This document shows positions 26,792-36,146 of a stretch of DNA of 64,000 nucleotides, in pieces. The DNA comes from Candidatus Enterococcus courvalinii (GTDB taxonomy: Bacteria > Bacillota > Bacilli > Lactobacillales > Enterococcaceae), in assembly GCF_017315945.1 (NCBI RefSeq), contig NZ_JAFLWI010000002.1:310001-374000 (forward strand), written 5' to 3'. The notes under the pieces are model-generated. The model was given only the letters and a program-made list of their open reading frames with translations. It did not search any database and was not told the origin of the DNA. Positions within the stretch are counted from its first letter, which is position 1. Each line of letters begins with the position of its first letter. The translations under genes were made by a program, and so were the position numbers.

Positions 26792-28441
26792 CTAGAAGGA
26801 CTTTCGTTGATACATTCTAGCCTCATAAGGTGCAAATTCGCCAATAAAATCAAATCGATGTTCATCCAATTGATTGGTTAATACGACTGACCAATCTTCT
26901 GCTAATTTTTCAGTTGTTAAATCAAAGGCTGCATTTTCTGCTGTTAAGTTTACCATAATTAAAAATTGTTCACTAGCTTCTGCACGCTCGTAAATAAATA
27001 ATTGTTTGTGTTGAGGTAAGTACTCTTTGAATTGACCTGTGACCAATGCAGTATGCTGTTTTCGTAATTGAATCATTTTTTTATAAAAAGATAGGAGTGA
27101 ATTTGGCTCTTTTGATTGTGCTTTGACATTGATAATGTCTTTATTTGGATTAACAACTAACCAGGGCTTCTCTGAAGAGAAACCAGCAAATTTTTCATTC
27201 GTCCATTGCATCGGTGTCCGACTATTATCTCTTGTCGTGCTACGAATGATTGCCAATGATTCTGCTGGCGTATGCCCTTCTTGAAGCAATCGTTGATAAA
27301 GTTTTCTTGAATCAAGTGCATCTACTTGTTCAATTGACTCAAAAGCCATGTTGGTCATCCCAATTTCTTGTCCTTGATAGATAAAAGGTGTCCCTTGTAA
27401 GAAAAAGTACATCATTCCTAGCGCTTTTGCAGACTCCAACCAATAATTTTCGTCATCACCAAAAGCAGAAACGCTTCGAGGCACGTCGTGGTTTTCCATA
27501 TAAAGTGCATTCCACCCTTTTCCTGCTAAAGAATTCTGCCACTCAGTGAGCGCTTGCTTCAGTTTAACAACATCTAGCACACCTTGCTCCTCGTGGTTCC
27601 ATAAAGAAATATGATCAAATTCAAAAATCATATCAAAATATCCAGCTTTGCCAACCCATTGTGGCCCTTCCGCAGCAGATACACCACTCGCTTCGCCAAC
27701 AGTCATGATGTCATATTCATCAAAAATCGTTTTTAGTTCGGTCAAATATTCCCCAATTCCTGCTACATTTTGAAAAGGTGAAAATGGATTAGCTGTTGCG
27801 GGAATAGCATAGTCTTCTTTTTTAATATGTGAAATAGCATCTAATCGAAAACCATCAATCCCTTTTTCTAACCACCAACGAATCATGGTAAATAGTTCTT
27901 CTCTCACTTTTGGATTTTCCCAATTCAAATCTGGTTGTTCCTTGGCAAAAACGTGTAAATAAGATTGATCAGTTTCCTCATCACGTGTCCAAGCAGAACC
28001 ACCAAAAATGGACTGCCATTCATTCGGCGCTGACTCTGCTGTGCTATCTGCCCATAAATAATACTCACGAAAAGGATTATCTACTGATTTTTTTGATTCA
28101 ATAAACCATTTATGTTGGTCAGATGTATGATTGATGACCAAATCCATAATCACTCGAATGCCCATTTGATGAGCTTCAGTCAACAGCAAATCAAATTCTG
28201 CCATTGTTCCAAACTTTGCTAAGATTTCTTGATAATCACTGATGTCGTAGCCATTGTCAACAAATGGTGAAGAATAAATGGGATTGATCCAAATGAAGCC
28301 AATCCCTAACTCTTTTAAATAACTTAATTTTTCACGAATTCCATTAATATCACCAATCCCATCTTGGTTACTGTCTTTGAAACTCGCGGGATAAATTTGA
28401 TAGCCCACTTCTTGTTGCCACCACTGTACATTTTTTGTCAT
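26792..28441 (-). CDS. GH13 alpha-glucosidase (oligo-1,6-glucosidase type)
   Basis: 549-residue cytoplasmic enzyme that hydrolyses alpha-1,6 or alpha-1,4 glucosidic bonds in short oligosaccharides. GH13 regions: I DLVINHTS, II DGFRLDAI (nucleophile Asp), III TVGEASGV (acid/base Glu), IV MENHDVPR. The N-terminal WWQQEVGYQIYPASFKDSNQDGIGD is typical of the MalL/DexB subfamily; the trehalose-6-phosphate hydrolase signature is not seen. Upstream lies a LacI-type palindrome. Confidence 0.88.
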   Translation of the reverse strand: MTKNVQWWQQEVGYQIYPASFKDSNQDGIGDINGIREKLSYLKELGIGFIWINPIYSSPFVDNGYDISDYQEILAKFGTMAEFDLLLTEAHQMGIRVIMDLVINHTSDQHKWFIESKKSVDNPFREYYLWADSTAESAPNEWQSIFGGSAWTRDEETDQSYLHVFAKEQPDLNWENPKVREELFTMIRWWLEKGIDGFRLDAISHIKKEDYAIPATANPFSPFQNVAGIGEYLTELKTIFDEYDIMTVGEASGVSAAEGPQWVGKAGYFDMIFEFDHISLWNHEEQGVLDVVKLKQALTEWQNSLAGKGWNALYMENHDVPRSVSAFGDDENYWLESAKALGMMYFFLQGTPFIYQGQEIGMTNMAFESIEQVDALDSRKLYQRLLQEGHTPAESLAIIRSTTRDNSRTPMQWTNEKFAGFSSEKPWLVVNPNKDIINVKAQSKEPNSLLSFYKKMIQLRKQHTALVTGQFKEYLPQHKQLFIYERAEASEQFLIMVNLTAENAAFDLTTEKLAEDWSVVLTNQLDEHRFDFIGEFAPYEARMYQRKSF

Positions 28442-28498
28442 GCGGACACTCTCCTTTGCCGTTTCATCAATTATAAACGAAATTGCTTCCTATAAGTC

Positions 28499-28516
28499 TT
28501 TGTTACCGTTAACAAA
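28499..28516. promoter_or_regulatory. LacI-type palindromic operator upstream of the alpha-glucosidase
   Basis: TTTGTTA-CCGT-TAACAAA, a palindrome with central CpG, about 60 bases before the gene. It resembles LacI/GalR-family operators; no such regulator gene is adjacent. Confidence 0.5.
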
Positions 28517-28537
28517 AAGAATTAAGTACTTTTCCTC

Positions 28538-28586
28538 AAAAAAAACACTCAAAGTAAAAAACAGACGTTCATTACTTCGAGTGTTT
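28538..28586 (-). terminator. Terminator after AAA/VWA gene
   Basis: On the minus strand AACACTCGAAGTAA pairs with TTACTTTGAGTGTT, followed by a long T-run. Confidence 0.85.
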
Positions 28587-28604
28587 CAATGATAATCGAT
28601 GTTC

Positions 28605-30842
28605 CTATAGATAACGAGCAATCAATTGAATCATCTGCTTAGGAAATTCTTGAAGATCAGTAATGTCAAGGAAACGACTTTCCCCATAAATTTCTTTGAT
28701 TTCTTCTTTGTCTTGACCAATCGCTGCAGCAATGAAAATAATTCCTTGTCGATCATATTCTTTGATTACTTCTTGGATATCTTCTTTTGCTTTTTTTCCA
28801 GTATAATCTGGAAGTGCTTTTGGTTGCCCATCACTAATATTCAATAACAATTTGGTAGTTGCTGTTTGTTGGTTCAGTTTATCAGCAACCACTCTTAAAA
28901 CTGCTCCGTCGCGGTTGTTTTGACGTGGTTTCATCGTTACTAATTTGTCATCCAACCATTGAAAAGTATCAGCAAATTCTTTATAAGAAAAAATTGATGT
29001 TTTTTCACGCGCAGAAACATCTGCTGTATCACCATTGATCATCAGTGGAATATTGACACGTTTCGCAAATTCTGCAATCGCGATTGCGGCTTTTTTTGCT
29101 GCCTCTATTCGATCTTCGCGAATCATCGAACCTGACTCATCTAATCGGATAGCAACGGCTAAAGATGGTTGTTCATGTGGTGGATTTTTTTTGTCAAAAT
29201 TACGTAAATCGCCATATGCGATGCGACTAGCGTTAAAGCGTTGCCCTTCGTACTTACCTTTTTGATAACTTGTGCTTTCTTCGTTATCTAAAAGTTCTAA
29301 CACTTGTCGACTCAACGAATCGACGACTGGAAAGATTTGGGCTCTGATTGCTCGCGCTTCATCGTTATTTACTTGGTACTTTGGTCGGTGAACAATTAAT
29401 CCCTCTTTTTCATGCATTGTATCTTTCATGATTTGGCGGGCTTCTTTGTTCAATTCTTTTTTTATTTCCTTGTCATGGGCATCCATGTCGGCAGCAGACA
29501 TTTCCGCAGACTCATCTTCCGCACTTTTTTCTGTCTGATGTTTTCCTTCGACATCACTACTTCGTTCTTCTTCAATGTTAGCTAGATTATCAGATTCATT
29601 TGTTTCTTCTGGACTTTCCACATCAGCCATTTCTTCAACTTTTTCCAGTGCAGGTGTTTCTCGATCTGCTAAAGTCAGCTCTTCTGGAGCAAGTGCTTCA
29701 ATCTGGCGCTCTTCTGCTTCTAAACCACTGATTTTTCGTCCACGGACTTTTGGCTCAGCAGTCGTTTCGCCCCACTTTTTTGCTCGAAGCAACTCTCGTA
29801 ATTCAATTAATAACCCTGTATCGTCTAAGGCCTGCAGCAAAATCGTTAGTTCATCGGGATCCGTTGTCAGTTTATATAAGACTTTCGGGTAAATTGATTG
29901 TAATACATCTTGCCCTTGCTTCATCGTATTCGCCCAGTAAAAGTAAGAACGCATTCCGGCAACACCTTTGATTGCATTTGCTTTGGCTGTTTCATCTAAC
30001 AATCGAATGATTTCTGCCATTTTAAATAAAATGGGTGATTCTTGAATTCCTGTCTTCCCAACAGCACGCTCGACCATTACCTCAAGACTAGGGAGATCCA
30101 TTTTTTCTGCATGTTGCATTCGATCCCGTAAGGATTCATTCAATGGTCGGTTTCCTTGATAATTTCGGTTCGTCGTAATCACAACCACACAGTCTGGATG
30201 CCGACGGACAATGCCTGTTGGTAGGTTCAGCATTCCATTTGATTCCAAAGCTGAGTTTAATGCTACTAGGACAGACGCATCCCGGATCACTGTTGGTTCT
30301 TGGATTTCAAGTAAGTAACCTTTTTCCATCGCACGAACGATTTCTGAAGGATAATATTTGTAATGAATAGGTGTTGTTTCAGCCTTAGCTTCAATTTGTT
30401 GCACAAATTCAGCTAGTTTTTCCCGTGCTGAAAGTACATCTAATTGATAATGCGATTGGATTAAACGCAAAACAGCATCAAAACTTTCAGTTTGAGAAAT
30501 TGCTTCCAACAGCTCTTGACTATCTGCATCGACAGATTCCACCACCGGTAATAACGCACCAAAGACATCAGATTTATCCATATCTGCAAAACAAGTTACC
30601 TTTGTGTAAGGTAATTGCAAATCAGCAGATAACGCTTTAGCTAATTGTGTCTTACCAGAGCCAGCATCACCTTCCAAGAGAATATTCATGATTTTCATCT
30701 CAGGATCGAACCAGTTTTCGTTGATTTCTTTTGCAATTCGGATTTCTTCCACACTCGTTCGGTGACTTTTTGGTTTTTGCCAAATCATCTGTTTTTCGAG
30801 ACGTGAAAATACTCGATCTTGTGTAAGCGAGAACTCTCTCAT
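28605..30842 (-). CDS. MoxR-type AAA+ ATPase fused to a VWA domain
   Basis: 745 residues in three parts. The AAA+ module (about 1-360) has Walker A EGDAGSGKTQ, sensor VVVITTNRN and arginine-finger area ESLRDRMQHA; the Walker B position reads LLEIQEP, with Gln where Asp is usual. A highly acidic linker (about 375-470) follows. The C-terminal VWA module (about 555-745) has an intact MIDAS start DESGSM, plus ISDGQP. Separate MoxR/CbbQ/NorQ ATPases and VWA partners usually act as chaperone pairs inserting metals or remodelling enzymes; here both are one chain. It lies 30 bases after the DUF6530 gene in the same operon. Client protein unknown. ATG 30842 with AGGAGG. Confidence 0.85.
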   Translation of the reverse strand: MREFSLTQDRVFSRLEKQMIWQKPKSHRTSVEEIRIAKEINENWFDPEMKIMNILLEGDAGSGKTQLAKALSADLQLPYTKVTCFADMDKSDVFGALLPVVESVDADSQELLEAISQTESFDAVLRLIQSHYQLDVLSAREKLAEFVQQIEAKAETTPIHYKYYPSEIVRAMEKGYLLEIQEPTVIRDASVLVALNSALESNGMLNLPTGIVRRHPDCVVVITTNRNYQGNRPLNESLRDRMQHAEKMDLPSLEVMVERAVGKTGIQESPILFKMAEIIRLLDETAKANAIKGVAGMRSYFYWANTMKQGQDVLQSIYPKVLYKLTTDPDELTILLQALDDTGLLIELRELLRAKKWGETTAEPKVRGRKISGLEAEERQIEALAPEELTLADRETPALEKVEEMADVESPEETNESDNLANIEEERSSDVEGKHQTEKSAEDESAEMSAADMDAHDKEIKKELNKEARQIMKDTMHEKEGLIVHRPKYQVNNDEARAIRAQIFPVVDSLSRQVLELLDNEESTSYQKGKYEGQRFNASRIAYGDLRNFDKKNPPHEQPSLAVAIRLDESGSMIREDRIEAAKKAAIAIAEFAKRVNIPLMINGDTADVSAREKTSIFSYKEFADTFQWLDDKLVTMKPRQNNRDGAVLRVVADKLNQQTATTKLLLNISDGQPKALPDYTGKKAKEDIQEVIKEYDRQGIIFIAAAIGQDKEEIKEIYGESRFLDITDLQEFPKQMIQLIARYL

Positions 30843-30872
30843 TGTTCAACCTCCTTTAACGAGTCGGCGATT

Positions 30873-31352
30873 TTAGTAGCCTAAATCATCTAACAAACGT
30901 TTTAAGATACGAAAACGTTCGCCAATTAGTTCACCATCTTTTTGTAATGTATCATAGTAAAGGATAATGTCTTCATCAATTTTAGGATTTTTGGTGTCGA
31001 CTTCGACAGTCATTCGATTTCCTTGCAAGCCAATGATATCGACTACGGGATTTTCAGGATCATAGAATTTTTTATAACGATATGCATCTTGGAAATACAA
31101 GCTTCCTTGCGCTGCCAAAATCGCTAAATCTAAAATACGAGTAATTGGTAATTCTTCAGATTGACGGGACCATTTTTCGCCTGTATGACGCCAAACTTTT
31201 CCAGAAATATCGACTTTCCCACGATCATTCCATTGCGCCAAACCAAGAGACAAGCCTTTTGCATCCGTATCCAAGGCATTACGACCATCAACTTTATCAT
31301 AATCTTCAACGACAAGAACAGGTTTATGTTTTAAATTTGTTGGGATTTCCAT
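30873..31352 (-). CDS. DUF6530-type protein, unknown function
   Basis: 159-residue soluble protein beginning MEIPTNLKHKPVLVVEDYD, with GLSLGLAQWNDRGKVDISGKVWRHTGEKWSRQSEELPI and a C-terminal ERFRILKRLLDDLGY. I recognise it as the DUF6530 type, which has no assigned function. The start is ATG 31352 with GGAG eight bases upstream; the frame opens with GTG at 31361, but that codon is within the ribosome site. First gene of the operon with the AAA/VWA protein, so it may be its client or adaptor. Tandem palindromes lie between its promoter and ribosome site. Confidence 0.72.
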   Translation of the reverse strand: MEIPTNLKHKPVLVVEDYDKVDGRNALDTDAKGLSLGLAQWNDRGKVDISGKVWRHTGEKWSRQSEELPITRILDLAILAAQGSLYFQDAYRYKKFYDPENPVVDIIGLQGNRMTVEVDTKNPKIDEDIILYYDTLQKDGELIGERFRILKRLLDDLGY

Positions 31353-31377
31353 CAGAAACACTCCTTTATTATTAATG

Positions 31378-31417
31378 TTAGTAATTTACTAAATTACTAA
31401 CGTAGTAAATTACTAAC
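31378..31417 (-). promoter_or_regulatory. Tandem palindromic operators of the DUF6530-AAA/VWA operon
   Basis: TTAGTAATTTACTAAATTACTAA at 31378-31400 is nearly palindromic and is followed by TAGTAAATTACTAA at 31403-31416. A TATAAT on the minus strand (31428-31433) lies just upstream, so the palindromes cover the transcription start, as for a repressor. Confidence 0.6.
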
Positions 31418-31443
31418 GGTCAATGAGATTATAATCCAATGAA

Positions 31444-31478
31444 CAAAAAAATGCCAGCAAACAAATTTGTTTACTGAC
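31444..31478 (-). terminator. Terminator after degV
   Basis: On the minus strand CAGTAAACAAA pairs with TTTGTTTGCTG, followed by TTTTTTT. Confidence 0.82.
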
Positions 31479-31499
31479 AGAAATAAATAAAAATAAGAA

Positions 31500-32348
31500 T
31501 TATTGCGCCGAAATAGCAAGTCCTACTGCTTTTTCACCAAGATGCGTTCCAATTACTGGACCAAAATGACCAATCTCAATTTCTGCATCGGGGTATTTCT
31601 TTTGTAATTTTTCTTTTTCACTGATTGCAACGTCTAAGTTATTCGCATGAATCACGTACAATTTAACTGGTCCTGCAATTTCAGTTTTTCGTTGACCAAT
31701 GATATCTTCTGCACGGGCAAATGCCTTTTTGCTTGAACGGATCTTTTCAAACAAAACGATTTTTCCATCTGTAAATGTCAAAATTGGTTTTATTTTTAAT
31801 AACCCACCAATCAATGCTGCACCATTTGTTAGACGGCCTCCGCGTACTAAATTGTTCAAATCATCAACTATCAAATAAGCGTAAGTATTATCGCGAATAT
31901 GATCAATATGTGAAAGGATTTCTTCAAGTGATGTTCCCTGATCATTTAAATCTAAGGCAGATTCGACCATGTGTCCCATTGGCATACTTGTAATTTTTGA
32001 GTCATAAGGAATCACTGTTAAATCTTTTACATCTTCTTTCATTGCAAACAACGTGTTAACAAAACCAGAAATGCCAGAAGAAAGGTGAATACTGATTACC
32101 GTGTCATACCCTTTCGCCTTTAATTCATCATATAATGCCAAAACTTCTCCAACGACTGGCTGAGATGTCGTAGGGAAGCCTTTACTGTTTTTTAAAAGAC
32201 CATAATATTCATCAGCTTCAATATCGATACCTTCATTATAAATCTTCCCATCTAAAATGACTGGGATCGGGATTACATATAAGTCGGGATGGTTCTTGAT
32301 ACGTTCCGGCAAATACGCCGTACTATCAGTAACAACTGCAAGTTTCAT
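31500..32348 (-). CDS. DegV family fatty-acid-binding protein
   Basis: 282-residue cytoplasmic protein of the DegV/FakB type. VVTDSTAYLPE at the N-terminus, GFPTTSQPVVGE, the HLSSGISGFVNT block with the fatty-acid carboxylate-binding Ser, and GGRLTNGAALIGGLLKIKPIL are all family signatures. FakB proteins present fatty acids to the kinase FakA; enterococci carry several. Which fatty acid it prefers is not visible. Monocistronic with its own terminator. Confidence 0.9.
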   Translation of the reverse strand: MKLAVVTDSTAYLPERIKNHPDLYVIPIPVILDGKIYNEGIDIEADEYYGLLKNSKGFPTTSQPVVGEVLALYDELKAKGYDTVISIHLSSGISGFVNTLFAMKEDVKDLTVIPYDSKITSMPMGHMVESALDLNDQGTSLEEILSHIDHIRDNTYAYLIVDDLNNLVRGGRLTNGAALIGGLLKIKPILTFTDGKIVLFEKIRSSKKAFARAEDIIGQRKTEIAGPVKLYVIHANNLDVAISEKEKLQKKYPDAEIEIGHFGPVIGTHLGEKAVGLAISAQ

Positions 32349-32437
32349 TTATCTATTTCCTCGTTTCAAAGAATTTTTCCAGACTTTATAACTATAGCAT
32401 AATTTTGCTTGTAGATAAATCTAAAATCCAGTTCTAT

Positions 32438-32475
32438 TAAAAAGACTGCCACAAAAAGCTTACTTTTTGTGGCAG
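32438..32475 (-). terminator. Terminator after flippase gene
   Basis: CTGCCACAAAAAG (32446-32458) pairs with CTTTTTGTGGCAG (32463-32475); the minus-strand T-run follows. Confidence 0.88.
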
Positions 32476-32507
32476 CACATAGTTCAAAATAAAAAGTAAC
32501 TCTTCCG

Positions 32508-34103
32508 TCAGGCGTTACGTCGGTGTAACAGTGACTGGATACCACTTTTGCCAAACTGAGCTAAGATAAAGGTTACTCCGCCGACTCCTGTAATCAACAC
32601 ACAGTAAATCACAGCGTTCGTCTTGCTTTCTAATGAGAGCTGCGTATGCAATAAAAAGAAAACAGTCACACATACAAGTAACATTAGCGCTGTCGAACGA
32701 ACCGTTTTAAGGAAGAAGTCTTTGATTCTGTATAACGGAGCAATTTGATATTCATGACACATGTACCAATAACCTCGGACAAATACGTATCCAAATGCCA
32801 ATCCATTTGACAAACTCATTCCATAACCACCAAATAAAGCTAAGAAAATGACTTGGAAAAGAACTTTTAAGACGATTGCCTGTACGGTTAGCCGAATAGC
32901 AAACAAATGGTGATTTAACGATTGCAACATCGTTGATAAAATCGTAAATAATGAAAAAAATAGCGAAGCGAGTAATGCTAATTGGAAATACCCCACGCTT
33001 TCAGGATCATAGCCAAAGAACAGTGTGTACAGTGGTCCTGCTAATAATGACATCCCCGCAAGTGATGGCAATAAAATCAAGATGGCGATTGAAAAACTAT
33101 CTCCAACTGTTTTTTCAATTTGTTTTCGATTTTCTTTTTTCAAAGTGCTTAATAAGGGCAAACTACTGATTGCTACGGTCCCTACCATTGAAATCAAAAT
33201 CAATGTCAACTTGTTTGGATTGACTGACGCACGACTAAATAAAAATTCCAGCTGTTGATCCGCGATATCTGGACGGAAAAAATGTAACAACGGTTTCATC
33301 GTTACTTGATCAATCATCTGTACGATCGTAATAACTGAGCCAACAAAAATAAATGGAAGTGTCTCACGAATAATCGCGATTGAAGCACGACGATTGTCTT
33401 TTTTAAAATAGCGAGTAGATATCAAGAAATCTTTCAACCTAAAGTAATCTTTCTGTCGTCCCACTACATACATATGGAAAATTGCAGCTAGACCGCCGAA
33501 AAACGACGCAACCGTGCTAACTAAAACTGCTTCTAAAATCGTTCCATTCGTTAAAACACGCAAATAATACGTCCCAGCCAAAATAACCAGAACTCGAATT
33601 GCTTGTTCGATAATCAACGAAGTTCCATAAGGGCGCAAGTCATTCTTTCCTTGGAAATAACCACGCATTGCACTCAATACCGGAATAGCAACCAATGAAG
33701 GACACAAACTACGGATCGCTAAGATTCCATTGTTCACATTGGCGATTGGACTGATTCCTGCCAGCGCTGGTGCAAATAAATACATCAAAACAGCCGAAGC
33801 AATCCCAATAACAAACATGATATTAATCGTACTGCGAAAAATCACTCGACTTTCTTGTGCATCTCCTTCTTTTGTTGCGATAGCCACTTTTTTAGCAATT
33901 GCGTTAGGAAAACCGACTGTTCCAAGCATCAAGAATAATCCATAAGGTAAATAACCAACATTGTAGAGGGTTGTTGCTAACATCCCGTCTTGATTATCCC
34001 CCATCATCATTAACCAAGGAATTAAGTACACAACACCTAAAACCTTACACAACAAATTGGCAAACGTTAACCAAAATGTGCCTTGCATCAATTTTTTATT
34101 CAT
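32508..34103 (-). CDS. MurJ/SpoVB/Wzx-type polysaccharide or lipid flippase
   Basis: 531-residue membrane protein with about 14 hydrophobic segments of the MOP/MVF superfamily. Typical segments: GTFWLTFANLLCKVLGVVYLIPW at the start, GFPNAIAKKVA, RGYFQGKNDLRPYG and SSLPLLSTLKKENRKQ. It probably flips a lipid-linked wall precursor or polysaccharide unit, as for the YtgP-like proteins of Firmicutes. ATG 34103 with GAGGA is preferred over an in-frame TTG three bases upstream. No polysaccharide genes are adjacent. Confidence 0.85.
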   Translation of the reverse strand: MNKKLMQGTFWLTFANLLCKVLGVVYLIPWLMMMGDNQDGMLATTLYNVGYLPYGLFLMLGTVGFPNAIAKKVAIATKEGDAQESRVIFRSTINIMFVIGIASAVLMYLFAPALAGISPIANVNNGILAIRSLCPSLVAIPVLSAMRGYFQGKNDLRPYGTSLIIEQAIRVLVILAGTYYLRVLTNGTILEAVLVSTVASFFGGLAAIFHMYVVGRQKDYFRLKDFLISTRYFKKDNRRASIAIIRETLPFIFVGSVITIVQMIDQVTMKPLLHFFRPDIADQQLEFLFSRASVNPNKLTLILISMVGTVAISSLPLLSTLKKENRKQIEKTVGDSFSIAILILLPSLAGMSLLAGPLYTLFFGYDPESVGYFQLALLASLFFSLFTILSTMLQSLNHHLFAIRLTVQAIVLKVLFQVIFLALFGGYGMSLSNGLAFGYVFVRGYWYMCHEYQIAPLYRIKDFFLKTVRSTALMLLVCVTVFFLLHTQLSLESKTNAVIYCVLITGVGGVTFILAQFGKSGIQSLLHRRNA

Positions 34104-34269
34104 CAAATCTTCCTCAACTATATATATTAGGATCTAAACATCTTTTACATTATAGCAAAAAAACAAGAACAAGTAATCCTAGCATTGCTTTTTCATCTCT
34201 GGTGCCTACTCTTATGCATACACAAATCCCGAAAATTTCAAGCAACTTCCCGCTAAATGATTTTCTAGC

Positions 34270-34297
34270 TAGACTGTGCCAACTATTATGCTATACT
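34270..34297 (+). promoter_or_regulatory. Extended -10 promoter of a candidate small RNA
   Basis: TGCTATACT (TG-N-TATACT) at 34289-34297 with a partial -35 (TAGACT at 34270-34275, 16-base spacer). Predicted start is near 34304, the first base of a hairpin. Confidence 0.55.
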
Positions 34298-34303
34298 TTT
34301 CTC

Positions 34304-34408
34304 ATAACGAATTTCATTCGTTATTTAGACAATCGGTTGGCGGAAAACAGACTAGTTGTCTAATTCAATATTCTTTGGAGACAACCAGTGGTCGGTTGTC
34401 TCTTTTTT
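34304..34408 (+). ncRNA. Candidate structured small RNA with three hairpins
   Basis: Three stems in a row: ATAACGAA/TTCGTTAT (34304-34324), TTAGACAA/TTGTCTAA (34325-34363) and the terminator GAGACAACC/GGTTGTCTC (34378-34402) followed by six T. The 3' arm of stem 2 (GTTGTCT) can also pair with the 5' arm of the terminator (AGACAAC), as in an attenuator. No plus-strand gene follows (the next genes are on the minus strand), so a free small RNA or an orphan leader is likely. I do not recognise a known RNA family. An open frame of 130 codons across the area is not credible as a gene. Confidence 0.5.
34378..34408 (+). terminator. Terminator of the candidate small RNA
   Basis: GAGACAACC-AGTGGTC-GGTTGTCTC then TTTTTT. 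Confidence 0.82.
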
Positions 34409-34603
34409 ATAACCTTTATCTTTCAAGTTGAATTTATTGGAGCCAACTCTCTTTCATTCAATTGCTGAGCTACATATTATCATTCATCCTACAACTATCA
34501 AGTATGTTAAAGGAACCTTAACACTTTCTCTGTCTGTCAAATTTCCAGCTGAGAACCGTTATTCAATATGAATTTAATCAATCCTTCGATTAATTTATAT
34601 CAC

Positions 34604-34656
34604 AAAAAAGTGACTGGAACATTAATCAAAAGGATTATGCTCCAGTCACTTTTTTT
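34604..34656. terminator. Terminator after bglA
   Basis: AAAAAAGTGACTGGA (34604-34618) pairs with TCCAGTCACTTTTTTT (34641-34656); T-runs on both strands. Confidence 0.88.
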
Positions 34657-34697
34657 AAATACATAATATTTCCAAAAGTAATTCTCTTGATTTTATT

Positions 34698-36146
<1,449 letters not shown>

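Noticed and set aside
33971-34363. Open frame of 130 codons on the plus strand
   Set aside because: It overlaps the flippase gene on the other strand, has no ribosome site, low-quality composition and covers the candidate RNA hairpins.
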